This document shows positions 46,110 through 57,570 of a stretch of 64,000 nucleotides of DNA, one piece after another (position 1 is the stretch's first letter; every line of letters starts with the position of its first letter). This DNA is from Cephalotus follicularis. Taxonomy: Eukaryota; Streptophyta; Magnoliopsida; Oxalidales; Cephalotaceae. The stretch lies in NCBI GenBank assembly GCA_001972305.1, contig BDDD01001362.1:189316-253315 (forward strand), in the 5' to 3' direction. A model generated the notes under the pieces. The model saw only the letters and a list, made by a program, of their open reading frames with translations, searched no databases and had not been told where the DNA came from. The position numbers were made by a program, and so were the translations under genes.

Positions 46110-47599
46110 CTAGAACAAGTGCGGGTAGCGTTCTCGGATGTCCTCCTCACGCTCCCAAGTTGCCTCATCAGGTTTGTGAAACTGCCATTGAACCTTGACC
46201 ATGGAAATGGTTCGGTTCCTCAAAGTCTATGTCTTCCGATCGAGAATCCGTACAGGTAACTCCTCACAAGATAGATCATCCTGTACAGGAACAGTATCAT
46301 AATCCAGGACATGTGACGGGTCCGGGATATATCTCCCCAGCATAGATATGTGGAAGACGTCGTGCACGTTTGACAGTGCAGGAGGTAAGGCAAGCTGATA
46401 GGCTACCTCCCCAACTCTCTCTAGAATCTTGAAAGGACCGATGTAGCGAGGAGCTAATTTGCCCTTTTGTCGAAACCGTTGCACGCCCTTCCATGGTGAT
46501 ACCTTCAGTAACACGTGATCACCCACGTTAAAGACCAGAGGTGTTCTCTTTACACTGTCAGTATAGCTCTTCTGCCGACTCTGAGCAGCAAGTATCTTCT
46601 TCTTGATCGTCCTGATCTTTTCTGAAGTTTCCTCCACTAGCTCAGTCCTGAGTAAAGGTCGCTCCCCGACCTCATCCCAACACACAGGGGATCTGCACTT
46701 CCTCCCATACAGTGCCTCAAACGGTGCCATGCCGATACTGGAATGATAGCTGTTGTTATAAGAGAACTCTATAAGAGGAATGTGATCCTCCCAAGTACCA
46801 GCAAAATCAATAACGCAAGCCCGTAGCATATCCTCCAGGGTCTGGATGGTACGCTCAGACTGCCCATTGGTCTGAGGGTGGAAGGCAGTACTCAAGTTCA
46901 GCTTCATCCTGAAAGCTGACTGAAACCTCTTCCAGAAGTTGGAAGTGAAGATAGCATCCCTATCACATACGATGCTGACTGGAACCCTGTGTAGCCTTAC
47001 GATCTCCTTCACATACAGCCGAGCCAGCTTGCTCGCAGAATCAGTAACGTGTGTCGGCAGAAAGCGTGCTGATTTGGTGAGTCTATCCACGATAACCCAC
47101 ACTGTGTTATGACGGTTCCGAGTCAGAGGAAAACCTGAAACAAAATCCATCGTAACATGTTCCCACTTCCACTCAGGAATTGCCAAAGGTTGTAGCAAAC
47201 CTACCGGTCTCTGGTGCTCGGCCTTAACTATCTGGCAAGTCCAACACTTCGCCACATACTCAGCGATCTCCCGCTTCATGCCGGGCTACCAATAACACTT
47301 CTTCATGTCTTGATACATTTTCGTGCTGCCCGGATGAATGCTGTACATAGATTTATGAGCCCCGCAGAGTAGCTCATCCTTCACTCTAGGCTCATTCGGA
47401 AGACATACACGTCCTCGATATCTCATAATACCATCTTTGTGTACTCTAAAATCAGACTCCGAATCCAGATTCTCTCGAATGCTCTGTAATTCAGGATCAT
47501 GTGGTTGTGCCTCTTTGATGCGATGCAGTAACACTGGTTCTACCCGCATGTCCGCTAAAATGATTCTCGGTGACTGATTAAACAGACACCATTCTTAGA
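46110..47599 (-). pseudogene. pol: Integrase and chromodomain-like end, family B
   Basis: It is in the same frame as gag at 50672. There are stops at about 47597, 47286 and 46227. Zinc-binding HKSMYSIHPGS...CWTCQIVKAEH; core with MDFVSGFP, VCDRDAIFTSNF and TNGQSERT; then LAPRYIGPFKIL, FHISMLGRYI and an end with EATWEREEDI and YPHLF, stop TAG at 46110-46112. All catalytic acidic residues are kept. Confidence 0.9.
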
Positions 47600-49040
47600 A
47601 GTCTTCCAGCATCTTCCATTGTGACACCATAGTACTAGCAAGCATAGCCTTGCGGCTCAAGGCATCAGTGACTACATTCGCTTTCCCCGGGTGGTACTAT
47701 ACACTGCAGTCATGGTCATTGAAGAATTCCACCCACCTGCGCTGCCTCATGTTCAGTGTATCTTCACAAAACAGATACCTCAAGCTTTTATGATCGGTGA
47801 AGATCTCAAACTGTGCCCCATACAGGTAGTGCCTCCACTTCTGAAGGGCAAAGATGATAGCTGCAAGCTGAAGGTCATGGGTTGGGTAGTTTTCCTCGTA
47901 CGATTTAAGCTTCCTCGAGGCATATGCAATCACTCCGTCTCGCTGCATCAACACACAGCCCAAACCCTTACCCGAAGCGTCACTGTAGACAGCAAAGCCC
48001 TCATGACCCTCAGGTAATGCCAAGATAGGAGCAGAAACTAACCGGTCCTTCAGCTCACGAAAACTAGCCTCGCAGTCCTCGTCCCGGACGAAAAGAGCCT
48101 TTTTCTGAGTCAGTCTGGTCAAGGGTTCGGCTATCCTTGAGAAATTCTCGATAAACCTCCGGTAATATCCCGCCAAACCAAGGAAACTGCGCACCTCCGT
48201 CACATTCTTTGGTTGCGGCCAATCTCTCACTACTTCAGTCTTTGACAGATCCACCGTCAAGCCTTCTCCAGATACTATGTGACCGAGAAAGATCACATGG
48301 TCCAACCAGAATTCGCACTTGCCGAACTTGGCGTACAATCGGTGTTCTCTGAGAACCTGTAATACCATCCTCAGATGTCGAGCGTGCTCCTCCTCACTCC
48401 TCGAGTATACCAGTAAATCATCTATAAATACCACAACGAACCGGTCCAGGTACGGTCGGAATACGTCATTCATTAATGACATAAAAGCTGTCGGTGCATT
48501 GGTAACACCGAAAGGCATCACCAAGAACTCGTAGTGACCATACCGTGTTCGGAAGGCAATTTTCTCAATGTCCCCTTCCCTTACTCGCAACTGGTGGTAA
48601 CCTGTTCTCAAATCGAGCTTAGAGAACACCCTCGATCCTTGCAACTGATCAAATAAATCCTCAATGTGGGGTAAAGGATATTTATTCTTGATAGTTGCTT
48701 TGTTCAACATTCGGTAATCGATACAGAGTCTCAGCGACCCATCCTTCTTCTTGACGAACAGTACCGGTGCACCCCATGGAGAAACACTGGGTCTTACAAA
48801 ACCTTTATCAATCAGGTCTTGTAACTGCAGCTTCAGCTCTTACAACCGAGTCGGAGCCATCCAATAGGGTGATTTAGAGATAGAAGCCGTTCCAGGAACA
48901 AGGTCAATAACGAACTCCATACTCCTCTTGGGCGGTAAGGATCCCAAGTCATCAGGAAACACATCCGGAAATTCGCACACAATTGGAATTTCCTCCAAGC
49001 TCAAGCCCTTCTCCTTCCTTCGGTCAATAACATATGCCAA
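47600..49040 (-). pseudogene. pol: Reverse transcriptase and RNase H, family B
   Basis: The linker FPDDLGSLPPKRSMEFV and SISKSPYWMAP comes first, with a TAA at 48840. RT is then open for over 300 residues: [34 protein letters not shown] and catalytic [14 protein letters not shown]. RNase H has [27 protein letters not shown] and [14 protein letters not shown] at 47697 precedes [13 protein letters not shown]. No frameshift is seen. Confidence 0.9.
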
Positions 49041-49544
49041 ATATCACTCGCATCCCTTTTCCAGGTATCTCGATGCTCGGATAAAAGTTATGATCGGTGT
49101 TGAAAATCCCTTGTCTCCCTTGAACTGAAAAGTCGTTCCATCGGACAGACAAAAATCTACAGTCTTATGGTAACAATCCATACGAGCACGGTGCGCCGAT
49201 AGCCAATCCATCCCCAAATTCACATCGAAGTCACGGATAGGCAGTACAATCAGATCTGCATATAAAGGAATGCCTACCATAGACATCTCACAACTCCTAT
49301 ATACCGAGTCAGTATGCATAGAAGTCCCAGTCGGTGTACTCACATCGAGTGTATAAGACAAGCAGTCAGGGGTGACATCTAAGAAAGATGCAAAATGTGC
49401 AGATATAAATGAATGCGATGCACTTGAATATATCAGTACTCTAACAGAATAACCATATAAATACAGAGTACCTCCAACAATAGAAGTCGACTCTGGAACC
49501 TCAGTCTGAGTAAGTACAAAAATTCTACCTTTTGCGATGCCCTT
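49041..49544 (-). pseudogene. pol: Protease, family B, active-site Asp replaced
   Basis: Where the family reads LID-S/T-G-A-SHSF, this copy reads VLIYSSASHSF, so the catalytic aspartate and the glycine are both lost. The flanks (GGTLYLYGYSVR, then LPIRDFDVNLGMDWLSAHRA) are well kept. A TGA follows at 49044 (GCE-stop-YLAYV). The change is a missense one within an otherwise open stretch. Confidence 0.85.
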
Positions 49545-50672
49545 GCCGGTATCTCTCCTCTGTGATGGTCTCGCAGACGCACCACTGTTGCTCCCCTGCC
49601 CAGTAGGCGCTGTAGCTGAACTTTTTGGGCAGTCCTTCACCGAATGACCTGATGCCCCGCACCTCAAACACCAGCCATTGAACCTCCAGCAATCATTCTG
49701 TTGGTGGCCGGTACGACCACAGTAAAAGCATCCTCCAGATCTAGCATTACTCCCCTGGCTGGGAGTACCCCGAGAAGCAGTCTGCTGAGACTTGTTCTTC
49801 GACGAATTCGTCGGAGAACCACCATCTTGCCACTTTGACGATGCCGGTCGGGACTGTGTAGGACCCTGCTTACTCTCCTTCGCGCGAGCTCTCTCAGCCC
49901 GGTCCTCACAAGATATCGTCTCCAGCAGTCTAGCTTTCTGAGCAACCTCTACATAAGTCCTCAGCTCCATCGCTCTAATCCTTGACCGAAGATCCGGTCA
50001 CAAACCTCTCAAGAACCTCCGTATCTTCTTTGCTTCATCAGCTACCAGATATGGTGAATGTCTGGCCAACTCCATTAACTTTGCCTGATATTCTGCAACA
50101 GTCATCTCTCCCTGTCGTAACTCTAAGAGCTCAGTCTCTCGTCGCTCTTGCTCAATGTATGGGACATAAGTCTCCAAGAACTCTGTCTGGAATCGGTTCC
50201 AAGTGTTATCCAGTCCTTGTGATTTCCACTTCGCTGTAACCATTTCCCACCAATGAGTGGCCTCACCCCATAGGCGGTACACAGTAAATCTCAACTTTTG
50301 ATCATCAGTACAGTTCATCACCTGAAAGATCTTCTCCAGGTCCTGCAGCCATCTCTCAGCAATCGTAGCATACAGTTCCCCCTTGAAGCTAGGTGGATTC
50401 AGCCTCATGAACTTCTCAATATCTCTCCCAAAACTATCCTCTCCCGGGCAGTGGTTGGGAGCCCTATGCTGCGGTCGGGCCTGCGCATGGTACTGGCGTA
50501 TTTCCTCCGCACTGGCCCTGTTGAAGGCCATTTGCTGCTGGAAATAGTCTGCGATCCGAGTCATCGGATCTCTGTCATCCTGGGGCATATCCATCCCTTA
50601 CGGAACATTAGCTTCTTCCAGGGCATTAGCTCCAACGGCTCTAGCCCTAGCACGTCTTCTTCTTCGGTCCAT
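49545..50672 (-). pseudogene. gag: Gag, family B, nearly full length
   Basis: The original ATG is probably at 50672 (MDRRRRRARARAVGANALEE); a TAA after 26 codons makes 50594 the next start. DRDPMTRIADYFQQQM leads into the capsid core at about 50440-50000 (FMRLNPPSFKGE, WLQDLEKIFQVMN, THWWEMVTAKW, ELLELRQGEMTVAEY). A TGA at 49998 (from CGA) follows RFLRGL. The basic linker and two perfect zinc knuckles follow: CFYCGRTGHQQNDC and CLRCGASGHSVKDC. This copy shows what the 2669 and 4007 gags lost. Confidence 0.9.
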
Positions 50673-50767
50673 TTTCCTATAAGAAGATTGACGGTCAGTC
50701 ACGACTTTAGGAAAAACAATTCATTAATTGCTAAGGAACTTATCCTAGCTAAGCATATATGGAATAT

Positions 50768-50779
50768 GCTCTGATACCA
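50768..50779 (-). other. Primer binding site, family B (minus strand)
   Basis: The minus strand reads TGGTATCAGAGC a few bases after the LTR end at 50784. Confidence 0.85.
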
Positions 50780-52106
50780 TTGTTGTCACACCCCGTTTAA
50801 GATAAACGAAACATCAAAGCGGTAAAGGCAAATACCATAAAATACAGCTCATGTAAAACCATAAAATTTAAACTTTTAAACAAACAGTCGGTTGCGGAAG
50901 CATAAGAAGTTCATAAGCTGTAACACGTAACGTGCGTCCCATACCGTACGCTACTCAAAACCCAGTCATAAACGTTAATCACCCATAAAAGGGAGCGTGA
51001 ATTACAGTATAATATAAAACTCCTTCAGAAACAAAACCATAAGAATGGTACATCCCAAAACCATAATCCACGTGGGTTTAAACAAAACAGGAAGATAAAC
51101 AAAATCAAGATTATAACAGCTTGATCTTCGTCCATGCCGATCCAACAGTCCACTGCATCAATCTGTAAAGTAGGGGGTTAGCCTTTGTCCTCACTCGGCT
51201 AAGTCATAACAGTAATTTGGGATCAACATAATGCATGTCATGATATGAATGCATAAATGATGCAGTGCAGTGGAGACCCAGTTTATACATATATGAAAAT
51301 ATATATACGTATATCAGTACAGTAAAATAACAGTGATACATATATGAGTAATATACGTATACAGTAACAGTATAGTAGTAACCCGGCCAGGGCTACATCA
51401 GCAATCACAGTAATGTCCGTAAAGGACCAATAAACAGTACAGTACAGTATGTCCACATAGGACCAAAACAACAGTATGTATGTACACATAGGACCAAAAC
51501 AACAGTATGTATAACGCCGTCAACTCCTGGCCGCATGCTACACTCCCACTCTGGTCCCCACTTCGGGCAACCAAGCGAGGCAACAGTAGAGTGAGTTACC
51601 TAGCCATGCTCCAGGCCTCTAGGTACAACCCTACCACTAGTCGGCGCTGGCAACCTCTGCCATGCAACTAGTAGCTCAAACACAAACACATAAGAATTCA
51701 CAGAGCAAACAGTGAATTTAAACAGTAACAGTACAGTAAACAGTCATGATCGATTAGATGGACAACAGGCAGTTGTTTTCCAAAATGCTTCAAAAAATGA
51801 CAACATTTGAAAATAGACATTTTCAGTAGAAAATATCAAGAACAGTTTCCGTATTGTAAATTATTTATCAGTTCGGTGGAAAATACGTTATCTAACTAAT
51901 ACATATTTTCATACTCAAAATATTCTATTTCGAGTTCATACATGCATTTCTAAATACCAATACTTTAGAAATCATAAACAATTCACAAACAGAATACAAT
52001 CAGGCAGTAAACAGTGCATATGCAATGCATACATATGCTCAAATGCACCCTAACAGGAATCGGGATCGTTTCATATCGTTGGATGAAGAAAATCCCAAAC
52101 GGTAAC

Positions 52107-52438
52107 AAAGACGTCGACGTCTTCCCAAAAGGCGTCGATGTCTTTTCTATCAGGCGTCGATGTCCAAGTCTCAGTGTCAGCGCGTTCTTCCATAGAAGGC
52201 GTCGATGTCCATTTCATACGCGTCGATGCTCAAGGTTTGAATCCTTAAAACGACAACGTATTTGTTGATGGGGTCGACGCATTAAGGTAGGAACCTTAGT
52301 CGTCGACGTCTTTCACGTCAAAATCCAGGTAAGTAGCCTAGGGCGTCGATGTCTTTCCATAGACGTCGATCCCTTTCGATCAGAAACAAGGAAAAACTAC
52401 AAAGACGTCGATGTTTATTCAAAAGACGTCGATGTCAT
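52107..52438 (-). repeat. GTCGAC palindrome clusters, family-B LTR (right)
   Basis: Colinear with 45155-45486. Confidence 0.85.
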
Positions 52439-53203
52439 TACCAACAGTAGTCATCTTCTTCCTCACGATTTAACACACAGTGGCAAAACAACCCATAACA
52501 ATAAACAATAACAAGTAATTACAACAAGAAACTAACATGCAGATACTCAGAACATATCCAACATATTATGGAATCAGTCCAGTAGCAATATCATTCCAAG
52601 AATCATGTATTTTATACATCCAAAATCATATACCATGCATGGATATCAAACTCGAAATTACAGCATGGCTTTCCCCTACCTCTGGCCTCAAGTTAGAAGC
52701 CGAAAGTCCACCTATTTTAGTATTCCAAGAAGTCACTTGAGTCCCCAGGTAAGGCTTGGAAGCTCCCTGGTTCATCCTAGCAGTTGGTGTGCAAGCTCCA
52801 AGCTTCCTTGCTCAACAATGGTGGCTCTCACACTCACTGTTTCCTTTCTTTTCTTTCCTCAGGTGTTTTAAAATGAGAGAGGTAAGTGGGTAGGGTTATT
52901 CTTATGCAGATGGCTCCCCCCCAACATTCTTCTCTTTACATTTAATAAGCCACCCTCGTGCTCTCTCCCACTTTCCAGGTCTCTGCATTTCCTTTTTGTT
53001 TTCTATTCTTCTTTCTTTTGCAGGTTGCATGTTAGGGCGGTATCCCCTTGCATGTTCCATGTGAGGAGCATGCTTAAGCGTTCCTGGCAACACACCGACA
53101 TGCTCAACACGTCACAAGGCACTTGAAAAGGCTTCTGGTAAAGCCCCCAAGATCCCCTTGCATGTTACTCTGCCAGCGAAAAAGCATGACAGATGTTCTT
53201 TAC

Positions 53204-53358
53204 AAAGGCGTCGACGTCTTTCCTTAGACGTCGATGTCTTTTCCATTTTTGTAAGAAGGTGTCGATGCCTTCCCCCAAGGTCGACGTGCATGCCCATGCA
53301 TTCACGTGTACCTCAATCCTCATAGGCGTCGACGTCTTTCCAAAGACGTCGATGTCTT
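53204..53358 (-). repeat. GTCGAC palindrome cluster nearest the LTR start, family B
   Basis: AAAGGCGTCGACGTCTTT, AGACGTCGATGTCTTTT, AGGCGTCGACGTCTTT and AAAGACGTCGATGTCTTT, 170-325 bp from the LTR start on the minus strand. Same position as 6961-7115. Confidence 0.85.
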
Positions 53359-53533
53359 TATCCCAGAACAGCGCCGTTTCAAGCTTTGACATACACATTC
53401 CATTTCCAAGACCATAAATAGGGTGTGTAAGCATCCTTTGACTTCAAAACTCAATTTTCTTATAAAATCAAGCTTAAGATTGCATCATAAATCGAAATAT
53501 TACATTCAGGAAACTACCGGGTGTTACACTCCC

Positions 53534-54181
53534 CCTCCATAATTCATATGGAGTCTTTTTGAGAATTGGCCTTATAGATATGCGATTTAAGATATAACAC
53601 GAAGTGCTTATAGCTTCTGCCCAAAAATATTTTGGTAAGTTATTTTCGTTTAAAAATGTTCTACACATTTCTTGTAAAGTTCTATTTTCCTTTCAACAAC
53701 CCCATTTTGTTGAGGTGCTAGGAGTAGAGAACTCATGTATAAATCCATTTTCATTGCAAAAATTTTCAAACATATGATTTTCAAATTCTTTTCCATGATC
53801 ACTTCTAATTTAGAAATTGAAATGTCCTTTTCATTTTGAACGATTTTACAAAAATTTAAAAATTCTTTAAAAGCTTCATTTTTGTGGGCTAGAAAAATAG
53901 TCCATGTATATCTAGAATAATCGTTTACTATGACCATGGCATAAGATTTACCACCTAGACCTATAATATCTATTGGACCAAACAAATCTATATGCAAAAG
54001 TTACAATGGCCTAGTTGTGGAAACAATGTCTTTGTTTTTAAATGATGCTCTAGTTTGTTTTCCATATTGACATGCGTTACAAACTTTATCTTTTTCAAAG
54101 CTAATTTTAGGGAGTCTTTTAACTAATTCAAGTTTTAGAAGCTTCGAAATAGTTGACATACCTACATGACCTATTATTCTA
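53534..54181 (-). pseudogene. pol: SIRE copia pol, 5' part: GAG-pre-integrase and integrase
   Basis: On the minus strand from 54181: HRIIGHVGMSTISKLLKL (His-containing zinc region), CNACQYGKQTRASF, then the integrase core start MHIDLFGPI and NDYSRYTWTIFL. The second catalytic region is scrambled by frameshifts near 53810, after which SLLLAPQQNGVVERK gives the Glu region. AEAISTSCYILNRISIR and KKTPYELWRG end the piece at the family-B insertion. The 5' end is cut by the LTR at 54182; gag, primer site and 5' LTR lie outside the window. Confidence 0.85.
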
Positions 54182-54590
54182 TGTAATAACCGCAATTTCA
54201 ATTAATGTATATTGCTCCAATTTTGAATAAAGTATACATTTTAATTGATATTATATGTCCAATTATCATAGTAATTGTGGTTAGTGAATGCTTGGGTTGG
54301 TTGAAATACAAATTGGTAAAACAAACATAAGGAACCCTAAAATCCGCTCAAATAGCTGACTGTCACAGTGTAACAGTCGACTGTCTGATGCGTGGGGTGA
54401 CAGTCGGCTGCCTGTTAAAGACAGTCGACGGGAATGGTACAGAACAGGCTTCTGGCATGCGCAGAGACAAGGATGACATGTGTGCTAATCGTGGCATGCA
54501 TGAGGGATGCGTGTCACCACCTGCCATAACATGCAAGGGGAGTGCCTTGCATGCCCTCTATTCCTTCTACAAGATTTGCAGACCTACAAC
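54182..54590 (+). repeat. Start of an LTR related to family A', interrupted
   Basis: TGTAATAACCGCAATTTC start; the order of blocks matches 55638-56070 (palindromes, then GCATGCAAGG, then AAGATTTGCAGACCT) but is clearly diverged. It is inserted in SIRE pol; the likely left target copy is TTCTA (54177-54181). It is cut at 54591 by the Tat-type element. Confidence 0.75.
54354..54432 (+). repeat. GTCGAC palindrome cluster (CAGTCGACTG type)
   Basis: GCTGACTGTCAC, ACAGTCGACTGTC, ACAGTCGGCTGCC and ACAGTCGACGG, 172-250 bp inside the LTR. Confidence 0.85.
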
Positions 54591-54976
54591 TGATGGGTGT
54601 CGTTAGGTCGAATCAAAATTACTCTAATCTAACAATTTAGCAAGTGGAAGTAGGGATCGTTCCCACGAAGAGCTGAAAGGAGATGCTATAAAAATAAACT
54701 TAGGATGCAACTAAACAAAAATAACAAATACTAAATTAATTTAATCTAAGCTAGTAATGCAAATAAAATGAATTGAAAAGAGGATTGGTTTTGAATTAAA
54801 CTAATTAAATGAAAAACTAAACAATTCAAATTAAATATCTAACGTAAACTAACAAAATAAATAAATAAGAAAAGTAATATGAAACAGCAATCCCGTAGAT
54901 GTGAGAATCCCCAGATGTATATATATATTCAAATTTATGGCACAAGTTTCAATTTAGCGCAGAAATTTACCGAATT

Positions 54977-55150
54977 AACCTAGGTACAACCTATCCTGTC
55001 AAACCTTGATACTCTCAAAAGGTTGATTGGTTAAAGGGTGTCTTTGATTAACACAGCAAACTAGTGATTTAGCCTAGGTACAAGCTATCCTGTCACACCT
55101 TGATACTCTCAAAAGGTTGATTGGTTAAAGACTGTCATTGGTTCAATCAC
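54977..55150 (-). repeat. Imperfect tandem repeat, 94-bp period
   Basis: Two copies share CCTAGGTACAA, CTATCCTGTCA and CTCTCAAAAGGTTGATTGG. Confidence 0.85.
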
Positions 55151-55637
55151 ATAGAAAAATATTACATGTCATCAGCACAGATTTTATATTAAAAATTATT
55201 CCCATCAATGTTGTCACTACATTAACAAGAATAAGTGTCTCACAAATATGCAATTAAACTTGAAACCAAAACTGAAATATATATATAACATGAGTTCATC
55301 TACATCCAGAGATTAAAATACTTAGCCGGACATGACAATGGTGACAAATATCTTCAATAAATTCTCCATCTTCTCCATTGCGGCTGTCGTGCTCGCGTCT
55401 CTCTACTGCGTCTCTACTACTCAATTGTCTGCCTCAATTGTGTTCTCTGCGTTGCAGCTTAATTGTCTTCTCTTCATTGTCTCGCCATGCAATATATATA
55501 TGCATATGTAGTCGCCGCCTAAACCTAAAGCAAAGTGGTCCCTCTTTTAATTTTATTTCCGCATTTGACAGTGTATTTGGTGCATGATTTGGGTTGCATG
55601 GACTTATGGCGTCACTGATTGGTTCGTGGGCTTATTG

Positions 55638-56607
55638 TGTAATAGCCGCAAATTCAATTCATGTACATTGTAATAATGATTAATAAAATGTGCACTCATT
55701 TGAATTTAATGTCCAATTATTATAATTTGTGATTGGAAATTGCTTGGGATGAATGGAGATGCAATTTGGTAAAAATCAAGCTTAAGAAACCCCAAAACAA
55801 CCTTGACAGCCGACTACCATCGGGGGGAAGTCGACTGCCTGGTTTATGAAGGGGCAGCCGACTGTCACAGGGGAGCAGTCGACTGCCTGATGCGTGTTGT
55901 GGACAGTCGACTGGCCAATGCATCCAGTCGACTGGAATTACAGCAGACCAGGTGTCTGTGCATGTGTGAGACAGGACGGGGGAGTGGCATGCAAGGGGAC
56001 AGGTGTCATGGGCATGCACCAGCTGCCATGACATGCAAGGAAAGCCCTTGCATGTGCTCTGCAAGATTTCAGACCTGTATCTGCAGAAACAAAAGAAAGA
56101 AAAGTGAGAAATGACAATGAAGGAAGTAAGGCATGTGAGAGAGAGAATGGAGAAAATGTTAGAGTAAAGGACTTTGGCGATATAAACTATCATACATATT
56201 GCATCCATGTATTCCTTAGCATGCATTACCTTCCTACTTAGCCAAGTGAGGACAACGGCTAACCCCTACAATTATAGATTGAGCAAGGACGTTCGGAGCT
56301 TGCTGCTGAAGCTTGGAGAGCTTCTGTCTATCTCCTAAGGTTGTTGTTTATGTTGATGTATTGAATTGTAATGAACGGATCATACCTCGTTTCTGTAGTA
56401 TTTCCGTATGTTTAAGGATAATTTTGACTTATACCCGCACGTAGTATGGGATGCGTGCGGATGGCTTGTATTTATATTCCAGCTTATTGACTGCTTCCGC
56501 ATATTATTTATGAACTGTTGAATGAAATGCTGGAGTATTATGTTAAATTCTGATATCACCACATATGCTTATCTTAATGTTATGGAACCGAATAATGGGG
56601 TGTGACA
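55638..56607 (+). repeat. 5' LTR, family A'
   Basis: 970 bp; start TGTAATAGCC, end TGGGGTGTGACA. Palindromes are at 55806-55934, the TTAGCC/GGCTAA hairpin near 56238 and the CCGCACG/CGTGCGG hairpin at 56435-56460. Confidence 0.95.
55806..55934 (+). repeat. GTCGAC palindrome cluster, family-A' 5' LTR
   Basis: CAGCCGACTACC, AAGTCGACTGCC, CAGCCGACTGTC, GCAGTCGACTGCC, ACAGTCGACTGGCC and CCAGTCGACTGG; six copies in 129 bp. Confidence 0.9.
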
Positions 56608-56610
56608 GCA

Positions 56611-56622
56611 TGGTATCAGAGC
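56611..56622 (+). other. Primer binding site, family A'
   Basis: TGGTATCAGAGC three bases after the LTR end. Confidence 0.85.
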
Positions 56623-56710
56623 ATATTCCATATATGCTAGCTGGGATAAGTTTCTCAGAAATTAAGTGAATAGTTTCCTAATGATTTTGTCATTCCACAT
56701 AGGAAACTGA

Positions 56711-57325
56711 ATGGACCTATGGAGTGGTAGACGGGTAAGGCGTGGACCCGACGAGAGGAGTAATGCTCCGCCAGTACCTGAAAATGTTTCGCCAATGAAT
56801 GAAGGAGTGAACATCCCTCCAGCGCATGATGAAAGGAGTAGCTTTGACCGCATGGTTGACCTCTTTCAACAACAGATTCAAGCCAATGTGGCGAATATGG
56901 AGTTGATAACCGATATTATCCGGCAACAGATGACTGCTAGTGCCGCTCACATGGAGGAAAGGCAGCGATTGTACGTTCAAGCACACCAAGTTAGACAACG
57001 TTCTGGACGGTCTAGGCGAGCTTCCAAACAGCCTCGGCAGACTGCTACTAGAGATACTTCTCGTTCAAGGACTTCCATCCAAAGTGGTCAACCGAATTTC
57101 AGAAGATGTAAATTCTGTGGTCGTTCGAATCACGAGGAAACTGAGTGCTGGAAGAAAGCTGGGAAGTGCCCGAGATGCGGTTCATCTGATCACCGCTTGA
57201 ATGAGTGTCCCCGTAGGAAAACTCAACCGAGTAGTGATGGAGCTGGTGGAAGTGGCGCGGCTACCCAACCGCGAGGAGATACGGGAAAAAGAATCATGGA
57301 AGGTAAAGTTATACTTACCCAATAA
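56711..57325 (+). CDS. gag: Capsid-less Gag, family A', open
   Basis: 204 codons without a stop. MDLWSGRRVRRGP and DERSSFDRMVDLFQQQIQ match the family-A gag start. After a helical, Gln-rich stretch (residues 58-95) it goes directly to an Arg/Ser-rich basic linker and two perfect zinc knuckles: CKFCGRSNHEETEC (about 135-148) and CPRCGSSDHRLNEC (156-169). The whole capsid core (about 150 residues in family A) is missing. It could still bind nucleic acid but not form a particle alone. The frame is intact although pol behind it is broken. The stop at 57325 falls where protease should begin. Confidence 0.65.
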   Translation: MDLWSGRRVRRGPDERSNAPPVPENVSPMNEGVNIPPAHDERSSFDRMVDLFQQQIQANVANMELITDIIRQQMTASAAHMEERQRLYVQAHQVRQRSGRSRRASKQPRQTATRDTSRSRTSIQSGQPNFRRCKFCGRSNHEETECWKKAGKCPRCGSSDHRLNECPRRKTQPSSDGAGGSGAATQPRGDTGKRIMEGKVILTQ

Positions 57326-57570
57326 GATATAACTGATATGAGATATATAAATTCTAGTGTATTAGTTGACCTTAGGGTCACATACGTATTCCTTGCATCA
57401 TGTTTTCTGTATGACTTGCATAGTATTACAGTTTGTTTACATATGTAATGGGAGGCGAATGGTCCAACTAGCAACTTCCTGCTGCCCAATGTGAGAATAG
57501 ATAATGGTGTGATCCCGATAGTGAGAGTTCAGTATCAAAAGATGATCTGGGACTGCTCCTATATCCAGAA
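57326..57570 (+). other. No gene; site of protease deletion
   Basis: AT-rich sequence without the protease and linker found in families A and B. RT motifs begin at about 57571. Confidence 0.6.

Larger units (their letters stand above)
43832..53528 (-). mobile_element. Family-B Ty3/gypsy element, minus strand, complete with target duplication
   Basis: LTRs are 43832-46064 and 50784-53528. The target duplication CTCCC is perfect (43827-43831 and 53529-53533). Gag and pol are in a single frame with stops but no frameshift. It interrupts the SIRE integrase after the TPYELWRG motif. Confidence 0.95.
50784..53528 (-). repeat. 5' LTR, family B (minus strand)
   Basis: 2745 bp; minus start TGTAACACCCGG and end GGGGTGTGACA. 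It carries motif clusters at 52107-52438 and 53204-53358 and the hairpin TTAGCC/GGCTAA near 51178-51206. Confidence 0.95.

Noticed and set aside
55803..56114. 103-codon Cys-rich ORF in the A' LTR
   Set aside because: It lies over the palindromes and a GCATGCAAGG stretch. The homologous frame at 59510 differs at many residues without sign of constraint, and it is LTR sequence.
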